A program made the position numbers and the translations under genes. 64,000 bases of DNA from JBDTVS01 sp040007095 (GTDB lineage Bacteria > Acidobacteriota > Vicinamibacteria > Vicinamibacterales > CAVVIG01). The stretch's first letter is position 1. Every line of letters starts with the position of its first letter. The stretch lies in the NCBI GenBank assembly GCA_040007095.1, contig JBDTVS010000199.1, forward strand, positions 1 to 64,000, in the 5' to 3' direction. The notes beneath the pieces are model-generated. The model did no database searches, was not told the DNA's origin, and saw only the letters and a program-made list of their open reading frames with translations. Of the stretch, positions 52,249 to 60,168 are shown in pieces.

Positions 52249-54501
52249 ATGCGCCGAGTGATTCGGGTATGGTGTCCGGCCGCAGCCGCGTTCCTGCTGA
52301 TGTGGACGCTGGCGGTCCCGATCGTCGCCCAGCAGAAACGGCTCTCACTCGACGACATCTACGATCCGGGCCGGCGGGTCAGCTTCAGCGGTATTCCTTC
52401 TCCCGAGATCACGTGGATCGACGGCGCGCATTTCGCTTCGGCGAGCCGGGGCAGTGGAGACTGGCTCAAGGTCGACGCGGCCAGCGGCGCGTCGACGCCG
52501 TTGTTCGACGCCGAAAAGATCGAAGGCGCGCTCGTCAAGCTGACTGGAGTCAACGCCGGCGAGGCGGGGCGCGCCGTCCGTTCGCGATCGCTGACGTTCA
52601 ATCAGGCGCATACGGCGGCCGTCCTGCAATTGGGGGACGATCTTTACGGTTATTCATTCGACGAAGGGCGCGCCGTTCGATTGACGGACACGCCGGGTTC
52701 AGAGGAGCAGACCTCGTTCAGCCCCGACGGCAAGACCGTCGCGTTCGTGCGGGGCAACAACCTGTATGTGTCCGACTTCGCGACCGGACACGAAACGGCG
52801 CTGACCCAGGACGGCGCCGCAAGGATTCTCAACGGCCGGCTGGACTGGGTGTACGAAGAAGAGCTCTACGGACGAGGCAACACACGAGGGTACTGGTGGA
52901 GCCCGGATTCGCGCGCGCTGGCATTTCTGCGAATCGACGATACGCCGGTGCCATCGTATCCGGTGGTCGATCACATTCCTTACGAGCAGACCGTCGAGCA
53001 GTGGGATTACCCGAAGGCCGGTGATCCGAATCCGATCGTCAGCCTGGGCGTGTCACGAGTGGCCGGCGGTTCGCCGACCTGGGTGGACACCTCGAAATAC
53101 CCGGCCGCCGATCGTTTAATCGTTCGCGTCGCCTGGTCTCCAGACAGCCGGCGCGTCATCTACGCCGTTCAAAATCGCACGCAGACGTGGCTTGAACTGA
53201 ATGCCGCTGCCCCCGGCTCCGGCGCCCCTGCGACGCTCCTTCGCGAAACCAGCACCCACTGGATCAGCGGCGACGATGTGGAGCCTCCGACGTGGCTGAG
53301 CGACGGCTCGTTTCTCTGGATCAGCGATCGGTCGGGATGGCGGCACCTCTATCACTACAACGGCAACGGCGGGCTCATCAGGCAAGTGACCACCGGGAAA
53401 TGGGAGATGCGCACGTTGCACGGCGTCGACGAGCCACAAGGCTGGGTCTACTTCTCGGGTACCGAGCGCAGTCCGATCGGCGGCGACGTCTACCGCATCA
53501 AGCTGGATGGCTCGGGGATGCGGCGGCTGTCGGCGGCCGAGGGGACGCACACGGCGTCGTTCAGTCCATCGATGGCCTACTACGTCGATACGTGGAGCAA
53601 TGTGACGACGCCGCCGCAAACGCGGCTGCACGCCGGGGACGGCTCGATAGTCCGCGTCCTCGAGCAGAATACGGTCGCGGCGCTCGGCGAGTATCGGCTG
53701 TCGAAGCCGGAGCTGCTGCAGGTGAAGACCCGCGACGGTTTCATCATGGAAGCGATGATGATCAAGCCGCCGGACTTCGATCGGTCGCGCCGCTATCCCG
53801 TCTACCAGTTCACCTATGGCGGTCCGCATGCGCAGCAGGTCAAAAATGCGTGGGGCGGGTCGCAGTACATCTACCACCAGCTGCTCGCCCAGCAAGGCAT
53901 CATCGTCTGGATTTGCGACAACCGGACGGCCAGCGGCAAGGGGAGCGAGTCCGAGTGGCCGCTGTACAGGAATTTTGGCGAGAGCGAGCTGCGGGACATC
54001 GAGGACGGCGTGTCGTGGTTGAAGGATCAGCCGTACGTCGACGGCACACGAATCGGCATCCACGGGTGGAGTTACGGCGGCTACATGACCAGCTACGCCT
54101 TGACCCACAGCAAGAGCTTCGTGATGGGCATCGCGGGAGGGACGGTCGCCGACTGGCGCGACTACGATTCGATCTACACCGAGCGCTACATGGGGACCCC
54201 GGCCGAGAATCCCGAGGGCTACCGAAAGAGCGCGCCGCGGTTTGCCGCCGGGGATTTGCACGGCGCGTTGATGCTGATTCACGGGTCGATCGACGACAAC
54301 GTGCACATGGCGAACACGCTGCAGTTCGCCTACGAGCTACAGAAGGCGCAGAAGCCGTTTCAGCTGATGGTGTATCCCAAATCGCGCCACGGCATCACCG
54401 ATCCCGCCCTGGTCAAGCACTTGCGAGCGACGATGTTCGACTTCGTAACGAGCCACCTGCTGCCTGCCGCGGGGTCGGCGTCTTCCACGAAGCGTCGCTG
54501 A
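52249..54501 (+). CDS. Exported dipeptidyl peptidase IV (S9B)
   Basis: 750 residues. Signal peptide MRRVIRVWCPAAAAFLLMW to about residue 28, then a DPP-IV propeller with DWVYEEELYGRG (about residue 200), the double-Glu motif that binds the peptide N-terminus, and YWWSPDSRALAFLRID. The C-terminal hydrolase has HGWSYGGYMTSY (Ser about 607), HGSIDDNVH (Asp about 682) and KSRHGI (His about 714). It removes X-Pro or X-Ala dipeptides. The ATG at 52249 is favoured by the promoter spacing; an in-frame ATG at 52231 would add MTILEV. Confidence 0.95.
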   Translation: MRRVIRVWCPAAAAFLLMWTLAVPIVAQQKRLSLDDIYDPGRRVSFSGIPSPEITWIDGAHFASASRGSGDWLKVDAASGASTPLFDAEKIEGALVKLTGVNAGEAGRAVRSRSLTFNQAHTAAVLQLGDDLYGYSFDEGRAVRLTDTPGSEEQTSFSPDGKTVAFVRGNNLYVSDFATGHETALTQDGAARILNGRLDWVYEEELYGRGNTRGYWWSPDSRALAFLRIDDTPVPSYPVVDHIPYEQTVEQWDYPKAGDPNPIVSLGVSRVAGGSPTWVDTSKYPAADRLIVRVAWSPDSRRVIYAVQNRTQTWLELNAAAPGSGAPATLLRETSTHWISGDDVEPPTWLSDGSFLWISDRSGWRHLYHYNGNGGLIRQVTTGKWEMRTLHGVDEPQGWVYFSGTERSPIGGDVYRIKLDGSGMRRLSAAEGTHTASFSPSMAYYVDTWSNVTTPPQTRLHAGDGSIVRVLEQNTVAALGEYRLSKPELLQVKTRDGFIMEAMMIKPPDFDRSRRYPVYQFTYGGPHAQQVKNAWGGSQYIYHQLLAQQGIIVWICDNRTASGKGSESEWPLYRNFGESELRDIEDGVSWLKDQPYVDGTRIGIHGWSYGGYMTSYALTHSKSFVMGIAGGTVADWRDYDSIYTERYMGTPAENPEGYRKSAPRFAAGDLHGALMLIHGSIDDNVHMANTLQFAYELQKAQKPFQLMVYPKSRHGITDPALVKHLRATMFDFVTSHLLPAAGSASSTKRR

Positions 54502-54510
54502 GTATCCCGT

Positions 54511-54575
54511 CACGTCACCCACCGACATCACCGAGACCCTCCCAAGGTTGCTCGGTGTGCTCGGCAGTGATCGGC
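54511..54575. repeat. R2 repeat (CACCGAG type), degraded
   Basis: CACCCACCGACATCACCGAG faces GCTCGGTGTGCTCGGCAGTG across a short spacer, giving an imperfect hairpin 10 bases behind the DPP-IV stop. It resembles the 12290 and 24786 copies. Confidence 0.55.
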
Positions 54576-54673
54576 AATCGCGACAGTGCCCCTGAAGGCT
54601 CATGCCCTTTGGAAATTCAAGCCTGAGCATGACCAAGAAATGCGTCGCGGCGCGTCTAGCTAGGATGGAAAAC

Positions 54674-55108
54674 ATGAAAAAGTCCGCGGCCGATCAAAGC
54701 CAGTCGGCGTCAGAGCTCATCTCGGAAAGAATCGCCGAACTCGAAGGCTGGCGCGGGAAGACCCTCAGCAAAATGCGAAAGCTCATCAAGCAAGCAGACC
54801 CAAACGTCGTCGAAGAGTGGAAGTGGGTCAAACCAACAAGACCCGGTACCCCGGTGTGGTCGCACGACGGCATCATCTGCACCGGCGAATCCTATAAGAG
54901 CGTCGTGAAGCTGACCTTCGCCAAGGGCGCGTCACTGAAGGATCCGGCGCGTCTCTTCAACTCGAGTCTCGACGGAAACGTACGCCGCGCGATCGACATT
55001 CACGAAGGAGAAGACGTTGACGAGTCCGCCTTCACGGCGCTCGTTCGCCAAGCGGTCTCCCTCAACAGTTCTGGCAAGTCGAAACCCTCGAAGAAGCCGA
55101 AATCCTGA
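54674..55108 (+). CDS. DUF1801 family protein
   Basis: 144 residues. ISERIAELEGWRGKTLSKMRKLIKQADPNVVEEWKW (in parts, about 14-49) is the helix-rich entry of the YdhG/DUF1801 fold, then PVWSHDGIICTGESYKSVVKLTFAKG and LFNSSLDGNVRRAIDIHEGE. The family is cytosolic with unknown activity. It ends in a Lys/Ser/Pro tail. TAGGAT (54661-54666) ends seven bases before the ATG at 54674, so a leaderless start is likely. An ATG at 54665 is the alternative. Confidence 0.88.
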   Translation: MKKSAADQSQSASELISERIAELEGWRGKTLSKMRKLIKQADPNVVEEWKWVKPTRPGTPVWSHDGIICTGESYKSVVKLTFAKGASLKDPARLFNSSLDGNVRRAIDIHEGEDVDESAFTALVRQAVSLNSSGKSKPSKKPKS

Positions 55109-55117
55109 GAGTCGCTT

Positions 55118-55354
55118 CTAGAACGAAGCCACCGCAGTCCTGAAATGAACGATTGCCGTTAAGATGTCCGCAAAGCCGGTGAAGGTCGCAGAAAAGGGCA
55201 CCACTAGGCGGGTCGCTGCGAAGGCGGTCGCCAGGTCGTCGTTGAAACGGTGCATGAAGTTGATATGGGCCTTGATCTCCTCCGGCGCCCACGTGCCAAT
55301 ACCCGCCTTCTCCCATCCCGCTCGCGGCGCGTGCATCATCAGCATGTACTTCAT
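55118..55354 (-). pseudogene. Truncated YCII/DGPF-domain protein
   Basis: MKYMLMMHAPRAG, then WEKAGIGTWAPEEIKAHINFMHRFNDDLA are the first half of a YCII-related (DGPF) protein. Complete members are roughly 110-140 residues, with an EGLAxP segment and a DGPF motif. Here the frame continues as unrelated sequence (FAATRLVVPFSATF) and stops at 78 residues, so it is frameshifted or joined to foreign DNA after about residue 43. GAGCAACGAG ahead of the ATG at 55354 is a possible ribosome site. Function is probably lost. Confidence 0.55.
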
Positions 55355-55429
55355 CTCGTTGCTCCTCTTGAATTTACGCCAGCCGTCGCGCACAGCGCGA
55401 TGGCGTGGCCGGCGCCCGGATCGGCGCGT

Positions 55430-55972
55430 TCATGTGTAAGTCGGAGCAGCCGGCGAGTTCTCGACATCAATCCGACCCATTCTTGTCTTCTCGCAATAAT
55501 CCGAGAGCCTGGAGAGCTGCGTTTCGTCCAGTTCCCAGAAAGGACAGGGTTTTCCTGCTTCGCTTGGCTCGGGGGATAACGAGCAGCGTCGGGCGCTTGA
55601 TGCCAGCGATGTGTCACGCAAACGCAGAATTTCCCGGCCAACCTCTTCGATGACATACGTCGAAATCCGCTGGACGCCGCGGTGGCGCGAACTGACGAGG
55701 AATCGGTGGGCTTCGGCCCACTTCAGCATCGCAGGGCAGGTCCCGAGTTGCCAGTCACGGACGACTGGACGATGTGCCCACCGGACTCGGAGATCTCCCG
55801 CACAATCGTCCGGCCCTGCCTGGAATAACGCATCAGCCGTCCGGCCGAGCGCGCGGTTCGACAGTCTGAAGAAGTCGGGCGATCGCGGCTACTGCTGGCT
55901 GGTTGTCGCCGGCGCGGTCGTTTTCGTCAGATCCTGCAGGTCCCACGTCCAGCGGATCTGCGGGTGGTACAT
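55430..55972 (-). other. Possible broken hypothetical gene
   Basis: A minus frame from the ATG at 55972 gives MYHPQIRWTWDLQDLTKT, meets TAG after 27 codons, and stays open for about 155 more codons through DFFRLSNRALGRTADALF, HRFLVSSRHRGVQRISTYVIEEVG and ends at 55430. An internal ATG at 55729 would give a 99-residue product. Amphipathic blocks look protein-like but match no family I know. It may be a gene interrupted by one nonsense change, or chance. Nothing else coding is visible in this stretch of 550 bases. Confidence 0.3.
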
Positions 55973-55991
55973 CTCGTCCCTAGGAACTAGG

Positions 55992-57050
55992 CTAGATTTC
56001 TCCGCGGATGGCATCCGCGAGCTCATCTGTCTTTGCGCTTCCACCCAGATCCGGCGTCCGGCTCTTTCCGTTCGCGATCACGCGCTCGATCGCCCCGACG
56101 ATCCGGTCGTGCAGGTCGGGCCGGCCAAGGTGATCCAGCATGAGCGCTCCGGCCCAGATGGCGCCGATCGGGTTCGCGATGCCTTTGCCGGCGATGTCCG
56201 GCGCCGAGCCGTGAATCGGTTCGAACATCGACGGATGCTTGCGCTCGGGGTTGATGTTCGCCCCAGGCGCAATGCCCAGACTGCCCGAAATGGCCGCGCC
56301 GAGATCCGTGAGGATGTCGCCAAACAGGTTCGACGCGACAATGACGTCGAGCGTCCCGGGGTGGGTGACCATCCGTGCGGCAATCGCATCGACGTAGTAC
56401 TTGCGGAAGTTGACGGTCGGGTAGTCCTTGCTGACCCCTTCGGCGACCTCGTCCCAAAGCACCATGCCATAGCGCAGCGCATTGGACTTCGTCGCGCTCT
56501 GCAGCATGCGCCGCGGCCGCTTGGCGGCAATCTCGAACGCGTAGCGAACGATGCGCTCGATGCCGTGCCGCGTGAAGATCGAGGTCTGCTCCGCCATCTC
56601 GTGAGGCGTCCCGGTGTGCAGCCGGCCGCCGACCGCGGCATACTCGCCCTCGGAGTTCTCCCGCACGCAAATCATGTCGATGTCCGCCGCGCCACGGTTG
56701 GCCAACGGCGACGACAAACCCGGCAGCAGCCGCATCGGCCGCAGGTTGACGTACTGCTCGAATACCTTGCGAAGCGGCAGAATCATGTCGCCGGCGGAAA
56801 TGTGGTCGGGCACGGTCGGCGCCCCAATCGCGCCGAGATAGATCGCGTCGAACTTGGCCAACTGCTCGAACGCGTCTTCGTCGAGCATGCGCTGATGCTT
56901 CAGGTAGAACTCGCATCCCCACGGAAAGTTGGTGAACGACAGGCTCACGTCGCTGCCGCGCGTCACCGCCTCGAGCGCCGCCATGCCCGCTGGAATCACT
57001 TCGCGGCCGATCCCGTCCCCCGCGATCACTGCCACACGAAACGTCGTCAT
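55992..57050 (-). CDS. Tartrate/D-malate dehydrogenase-type decarboxylating enzyme
   Basis: 352 residues of the isopropylmalate/isocitrate dehydrogenase family. VIAGDGIGREVIP (about 8-20), FPWGCEFYLKHQRML (about 42, WGCEFYLKH being typical of the tartrate dehydrogenase branch), YLGAIGAPTVPDHIS, VNLRPMRLLPG, CVRENSEGEYAAVGGR (about 128), VVASNLFGDILTDLG-like and MFEPIHGSAPDIAGKG (about 275). It should oxidise and decarboxylate D-malate, tartrate or isopropylmalate with NAD. No leuA/C/D genes are adjacent, which favours the malate/tartrate branch. Confidence 0.9.
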   Translation of the reverse strand: MTTFRVAVIAGDGIGREVIPAGMAALEAVTRGSDVSLSFTNFPWGCEFYLKHQRMLDEDAFEQLAKFDAIYLGAIGAPTVPDHISAGDMILPLRKVFEQYVNLRPMRLLPGLSSPLANRGAADIDMICVRENSEGEYAAVGGRLHTGTPHEMAEQTSIFTRHGIERIVRYAFEIAAKRPRRMLQSATKSNALRYGMVLWDEVAEGVSKDYPTVNFRKYYVDAIAARMVTHPGTLDVIVASNLFGDILTDLGAAISGSLGIAPGANINPERKHPSMFEPIHGSAPDIAGKGIANPIGAIWAGALMLDHLGRPDLHDRIVGAIERVIANGKSRTPDLGGSAKTDELADAIRGEI

Positions 57051-57061
57051 TTCTGGGTCCT

Positions 57062-57122
57062 TTTTGGAGCGCCGAGAATCTCTCGGTTTTCTTCGTGATC
57101 TTTGTGCGCTTTGTGGTTCATT
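57062..57122. repeat. R2 repeat fragment
   Basis: GAGAATCTCTCGGTTTTCTTCGTGATCTTTGTGCG and GTGGTTCATTGTC (given in parts) resemble the right arm of the 3321 copy. It lies between the tartrate dehydrogenase-like start and R1 copy f. Confidence 0.5.
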
Positions 57123-57142
57123 GTCTAATTTCGCGACGTGCT

Positions 57143-57307
57143 CTTAGGGCCTGCGGCAAAACAAGGTGCACAATTGTGGCCGCCGATGCATCCCGCCGGG
57201 CTGCGTTGCTCGTCACTTGCATACGCCCGGTATGCGCGCTCCTCGCGCCTTGCCGGCGGGCGCCTCGCCGCCCACAATGCACACCTTATTCTGCCGCGGG
57301 CCCTTAG
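57143..57307. repeat. R1 repeat, copy f
   Basis: The left arm CTTAGGGCCTGCGGC and the right arm GCCGCGGGCCCTTAG are inverted repeats extending about 36 bases with several mismatches. The core on the plus strand is CGTTGCTC, a perfect apical stem GCATAC-GCCCG-GTATGC (57219-57235), CGCCTTGCC. The stop codon (TAA, 57304-57306) of the minus-strand symporter lies in the right arm. Confidence 0.9.
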
Positions 57308-58731
57308 TTCCGCCCGGCGGTTTGAGGCGACGCCTCGCTGCCAGATAGCGTCGTACCGATCGCTAAGCTTATAACCCACGCGACCAGCGAGGCCAGCAGC
57401 CCCCCGAACGCAGGGGTGACGGGCCCCCATCCCTGCCCGGCGGTCAACCCCTGTACTGCCAGCATGCCGCCGACGCCTGCCGCGATCGATCCCAGCGCAC
57501 CGCCGGCGGTCGTTCGAGGCACGTACAGGCCGGCGACGATTGGCACGAACAGGCTGACGCCGAGCAGCGTGTAGAAGATGGTCAGCGATTCGATGACGTC
57601 GGCCAGTACGATCGCCAGCGCGACGCCAAACGCACCGCTGACGACCGTGGTCCATCGCGCAACCTGAAGCACGCGCGCATCACTGGCGGACGGATCGACG
57701 AACCGCTTGTAGAGATCCTGCGACAGCGACGTGGTCAGCATGAACAGGACGGCGTCCGCCGCGCTGATTTCCGCGGAAAACACCGCCGCCAGGCCGAGCG
57801 CCCCCACGAGCGGCGGCACCCCGTACATCAGCACCATCGGCAGGGCGAGATTCGCGTTCTCGAGCGCCGGAAACGTCCGTCGAGCCACGATGCCGAGCAC
57901 GGCCGGAACGCCTGCGTAGAGAAACAGTCCACACGCGTTCAGGCCAACGCCCAGCCGCACGGCCCGATCGTCGCGCGCACCAAAAATCTTCTGTAGCAGG
58001 CCCGGCGACACGACAAACGCCGGCACGAGCAGCGGCAGATACATCAGCCCTGGCGTGTCCCACCGCCAGAACGTCAGGTACGCAGGGTCGTCCGTGTGCA
58101 CATTCGCCAGAGCGCCCCATCCCCCCGCCATCGATACGGCCAACGGGAGCGCCACGGCGAACCCCGCAATTTTGACAATCAATTGCGCCACGTTGACCCA
58201 GGCTGCGGTCAGGAGACCGCCGGCGGCAAAGTACACGCTGATCGCCACGCCACCCACCAGGCAGCCGATGGGGCGCGGGATTCCGGCAACCACATTCAAG
58301 ATCCAACCGATGGCGGTGAGTTGCGCGGACAGAATGAAGAGCGACCCGATCCACAGGAGGACAGCGATGACGGCGCGCACGGTCCGGCTGTATCGGTGTT
58401 CCAGATAGTCGCCGACCGTGTTCAACCCGCGCGCCGCCGAGATCTGTCGCATCGCCGGGCCAATCCACAGCGCGAGGACGACCGAGCCGATCGCCGCCGA
58501 GCCCACCCACCACCACGCAGCGACGCCGCCGACGTAGCCGCGCGAAGTCGCGCCCACCGTCGATCCCGCACCGATGTTGGCGGCCAGCATCGTCGAGAAG
58601 ATGAGGCCCGGTCCCAGTCGCCTGCCGGCGACGAAGAAGTCAGAGGCGTTCCGCACGCGGCGGCCGATCCACAGTCCAAACGCCATCAGCAGAAGCGAGT
58701 AGCAGACCAGGATGGACACGTGCAGGGTCAT
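57304..58731 (-). CDS. Sodium:solute symporter (SSS family)
   Basis: 475 residues with about 13 hydrophobic helices. The N-terminal RVRNASDFFVAGRRLGPGLIFSTMLAANIGAGSTVG (in parts, about 24-60) and GRGYVGG-like SRGYVGGVAAWWWVG are the SSS entrance. FSAEISAADAVLFMLTTSLSQDLYKR (about 316) is the conserved late-helix block that helps bind sodium. It takes up an organic solute such as an amino acid, sugar or carboxylate with Na+. It lies downstream of the P1 peptidase gene in the same direction, 99 bases apart. Confidence 0.92.
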   Translation of the reverse strand: MTLHVSILVCYSLLLMAFGLWIGRRVRNASDFFVAGRRLGPGLIFSTMLAANIGAGSTVGATSRGYVGGVAAWWWVGSAAIGSVVLALWIGPAMRQISAARGLNTVGDYLEHRYSRTVRAVIAVLLWIGSLFILSAQLTAIGWILNVVAGIPRPIGCLVGGVAISVYFAAGGLLTAAWVNVAQLIVKIAGFAVALPLAVSMAGGWGALANVHTDDPAYLTFWRWDTPGLMYLPLLVPAFVVSPGLLQKIFGARDDRAVRLGVGLNACGLFLYAGVPAVLGIVARRTFPALENANLALPMVLMYGVPPLVGALGLAAVFSAEISAADAVLFMLTTSLSQDLYKRFVDPSASDARVLQVARWTTVVSGAFGVALAIVLADVIESLTIFYTLLGVSLFVPIVAGLYVPRTTAGGALGSIAAGVGGMLAVQGLTAGQGWGPVTPAFGGLLASLVAWVISLAIGTTLSGSEASPQTAGRN

Positions 58732-58830
58732 CGGCAGTCTCGACGAGGTCTCACGCGCGATCTGCCCAGGGCGTCCCGGGACACATCACCAGACTTCGAC
58801 ACCCGAACATTGCGCGTGCTCGATTCCGCG

Positions 58831-59895
58831 TCATTTTGTCAGGTCGCGGTACGCCGGAACGCCGGCAACGCTGGTCGCCTGCCGGGCGGCGCGGACGATC
58901 GCTTCCGCCATCACGTCGGCGGCCAGCGCGCCGATCTGTCCCGCATCCGCGGGGCCGGTTCGCGATCCGGTGGCGACGGCAAAGATCGTGTCACCGTCTA
59001 CCGGCGTATGGACCGGAGCAATCGCGCGGGCGAATCCGTCGTGAGCCATTTCCGCGACCCGAGTCGCATCGGTCTTGGACAACACCGCGTTGGTGGCGAC
59101 GATGCCCAGGGTCGTGTTCTGTCCAGGCGTCGCGAATCGGATGTCGCCCCTGCGTAACAGCTTGCGCGCGTCGACGAATGTTTTTCCGTCGGCGGCACGC
59201 GCCCCCGCGACAATCGCTCCCGTGGCGGGATCGACGACATCGCCGAAACCGTTGGTGGCGACGAGCGCAGCCACGGTCACGCCGTTCGGCAACGTAACGG
59301 CCGCGCTGCCGATGCCACCCTTCATCGCGCGAGCCCCCCCGGCCGCTTTGCCGACCGTGGCGCCGGCGCCTGCACCGATGCTGCCTTCGCGCACCGGGGC
59401 CGTCGACGCGACCCGCGCCGCCTGGTAGCCGCAGTCGGCGGCTGGTCGAATCGTGCCGTCGCCCACCGACAAATCGAACAGAGCCGCGGCCGGGACAATC
59501 GGCACGTGCGATCGGCCAAACTCGAAGCCGATGCGCCTCTCCTCGAGATAGCGCATGACGCCGGACGCGGTATCGAGGCCAAAGGCGCTCCCGCCCGACA
59601 GCACGATGGCATGCACGATTTGCACGAGGTTGCCTGGACGCAGCAGATCGGTTTCCCGTGTCGCGGGTGCCGCGCCGCGAACGTCCACGCCGGCGGTTGC
59701 GCCCGCCTCGACAAGGACCACGGTGCACCCTGTCGGCCTTTGAGCGAGCGTGAAGTGGCCGACTTTGACGCCCGGGACCGCGGTCAGCGTGCGGTTGCTG
59801 TTGGCTGGCGCCTGCGCGTACAGCGAAGCGACGCACAGCACCGACGTCGCCACACCGATCAGCCTTAGCAGCCCGCGATGAAAGCCCGGCTGCAT
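58831..59895 (-). CDS. Secreted P1/S58-family (DmpA-like) aminopeptidase
   Basis: 354 residues from the ATG at 59895. An N-terminal hydrophobic stretch (LLRLIGVATSVLCVASLYAQ) is a signal peptide. The body has GVKVGHFTLAQRPTGCTVVL, VLSGGSAFGLDTASGVMRYLEE (in parts), GSIGAGAGATVGKA (about 187) and the autocleavage/nucleophile block NTTLGIVATNAVLSK. DmpA-type enzymes self-cleave to expose a catalytic Ser or Thr and remove N-terminal amino acids, often D- or beta-residues. The start codon lies inside R1 copy e and has no clear ribosome site, so a later GTG is possible. Confidence 0.88.
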   Translation of the reverse strand: MQPGFHRGLLRLIGVATSVLCVASLYAQAPANSNRTLTAVPGVKVGHFTLAQRPTGCTVVLVEAGATAGVDVRGAAPATRETDLLRPGNLVQIVHAIVLSGGSAFGLDTASGVMRYLEERRIGFEFGRSHVPIVPAAALFDLSVGDGTIRPAADCGYQAARVASTAPVREGSIGAGAGATVGKAAGGARAMKGGIGSAAVTLPNGVTVAALVATNGFGDVVDPATGAIVAGARAADGKTFVDARKLLRRGDIRFATPGQNTTLGIVATNAVLSKTDATRVAEMAHDGFARAIAPVHTPVDGDTIFAVATGSRTGPADAGQIGALAADVMAEAIVRAARQATSVAGVPAYRDLTK

Positions 59896-59957
59896 TCGAC
59901 GGGCGATGCATCCGCGCCCGTCTCGGTGCGACGCCGGATTTCCAACACGGGCTGTTA
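59865..59957. repeat. R1 repeat, copy e (core deleted)
   Basis: Arms TTAGCAGCCCGCG and CGGGCTGTTA match copies d and b, and the inner words TGCATTCGACGGGCGATGCATCC and GCGCCCGTCTCGGTGCGACGCC (each quoted once, shortened here to TGCATTCGACGGGCG and CCCGTCTCGGTGCG) match copy d. The middle 70 bases with both invariant words and the apical hairpin are missing. It contains the apparent start codon of the P1 peptidase. Confidence 0.85.
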
Positions 59958-60153
59958 GACGCATGTGCTATCTCCCCGAGAAGTCGTCCGACCAGACCGC
60001 GTGCAACGGCCCAAATCAACCGGCGCACTCGGCCGCAGCGCGTCCCCCCCGCCGCGTCCCCCGCCAATCAGCATTTTTGGAGGGGCCTTGCGGCCTCCGC
60101 GGCCTCCCGACCCGGGGCCCTGTCCAACGACCGCGTGCGGAAACACTCCTCAC

Positions 60154-60159
60154 TATAAT
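60154..60159 (+). promoter_or_regulatory. Consensus -10 box TATAAT before M28 gene
   Basis: A perfect TATAAT ends nine bases before the ATG at 60169. Transcription would begin within about three bases of the ATG, so the message is probably leaderless. No Shine-Dalgarno sequence is present. No -35 match is clear. Confidence 0.55.
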
Positions 60160-60168
60160 CATCACATC

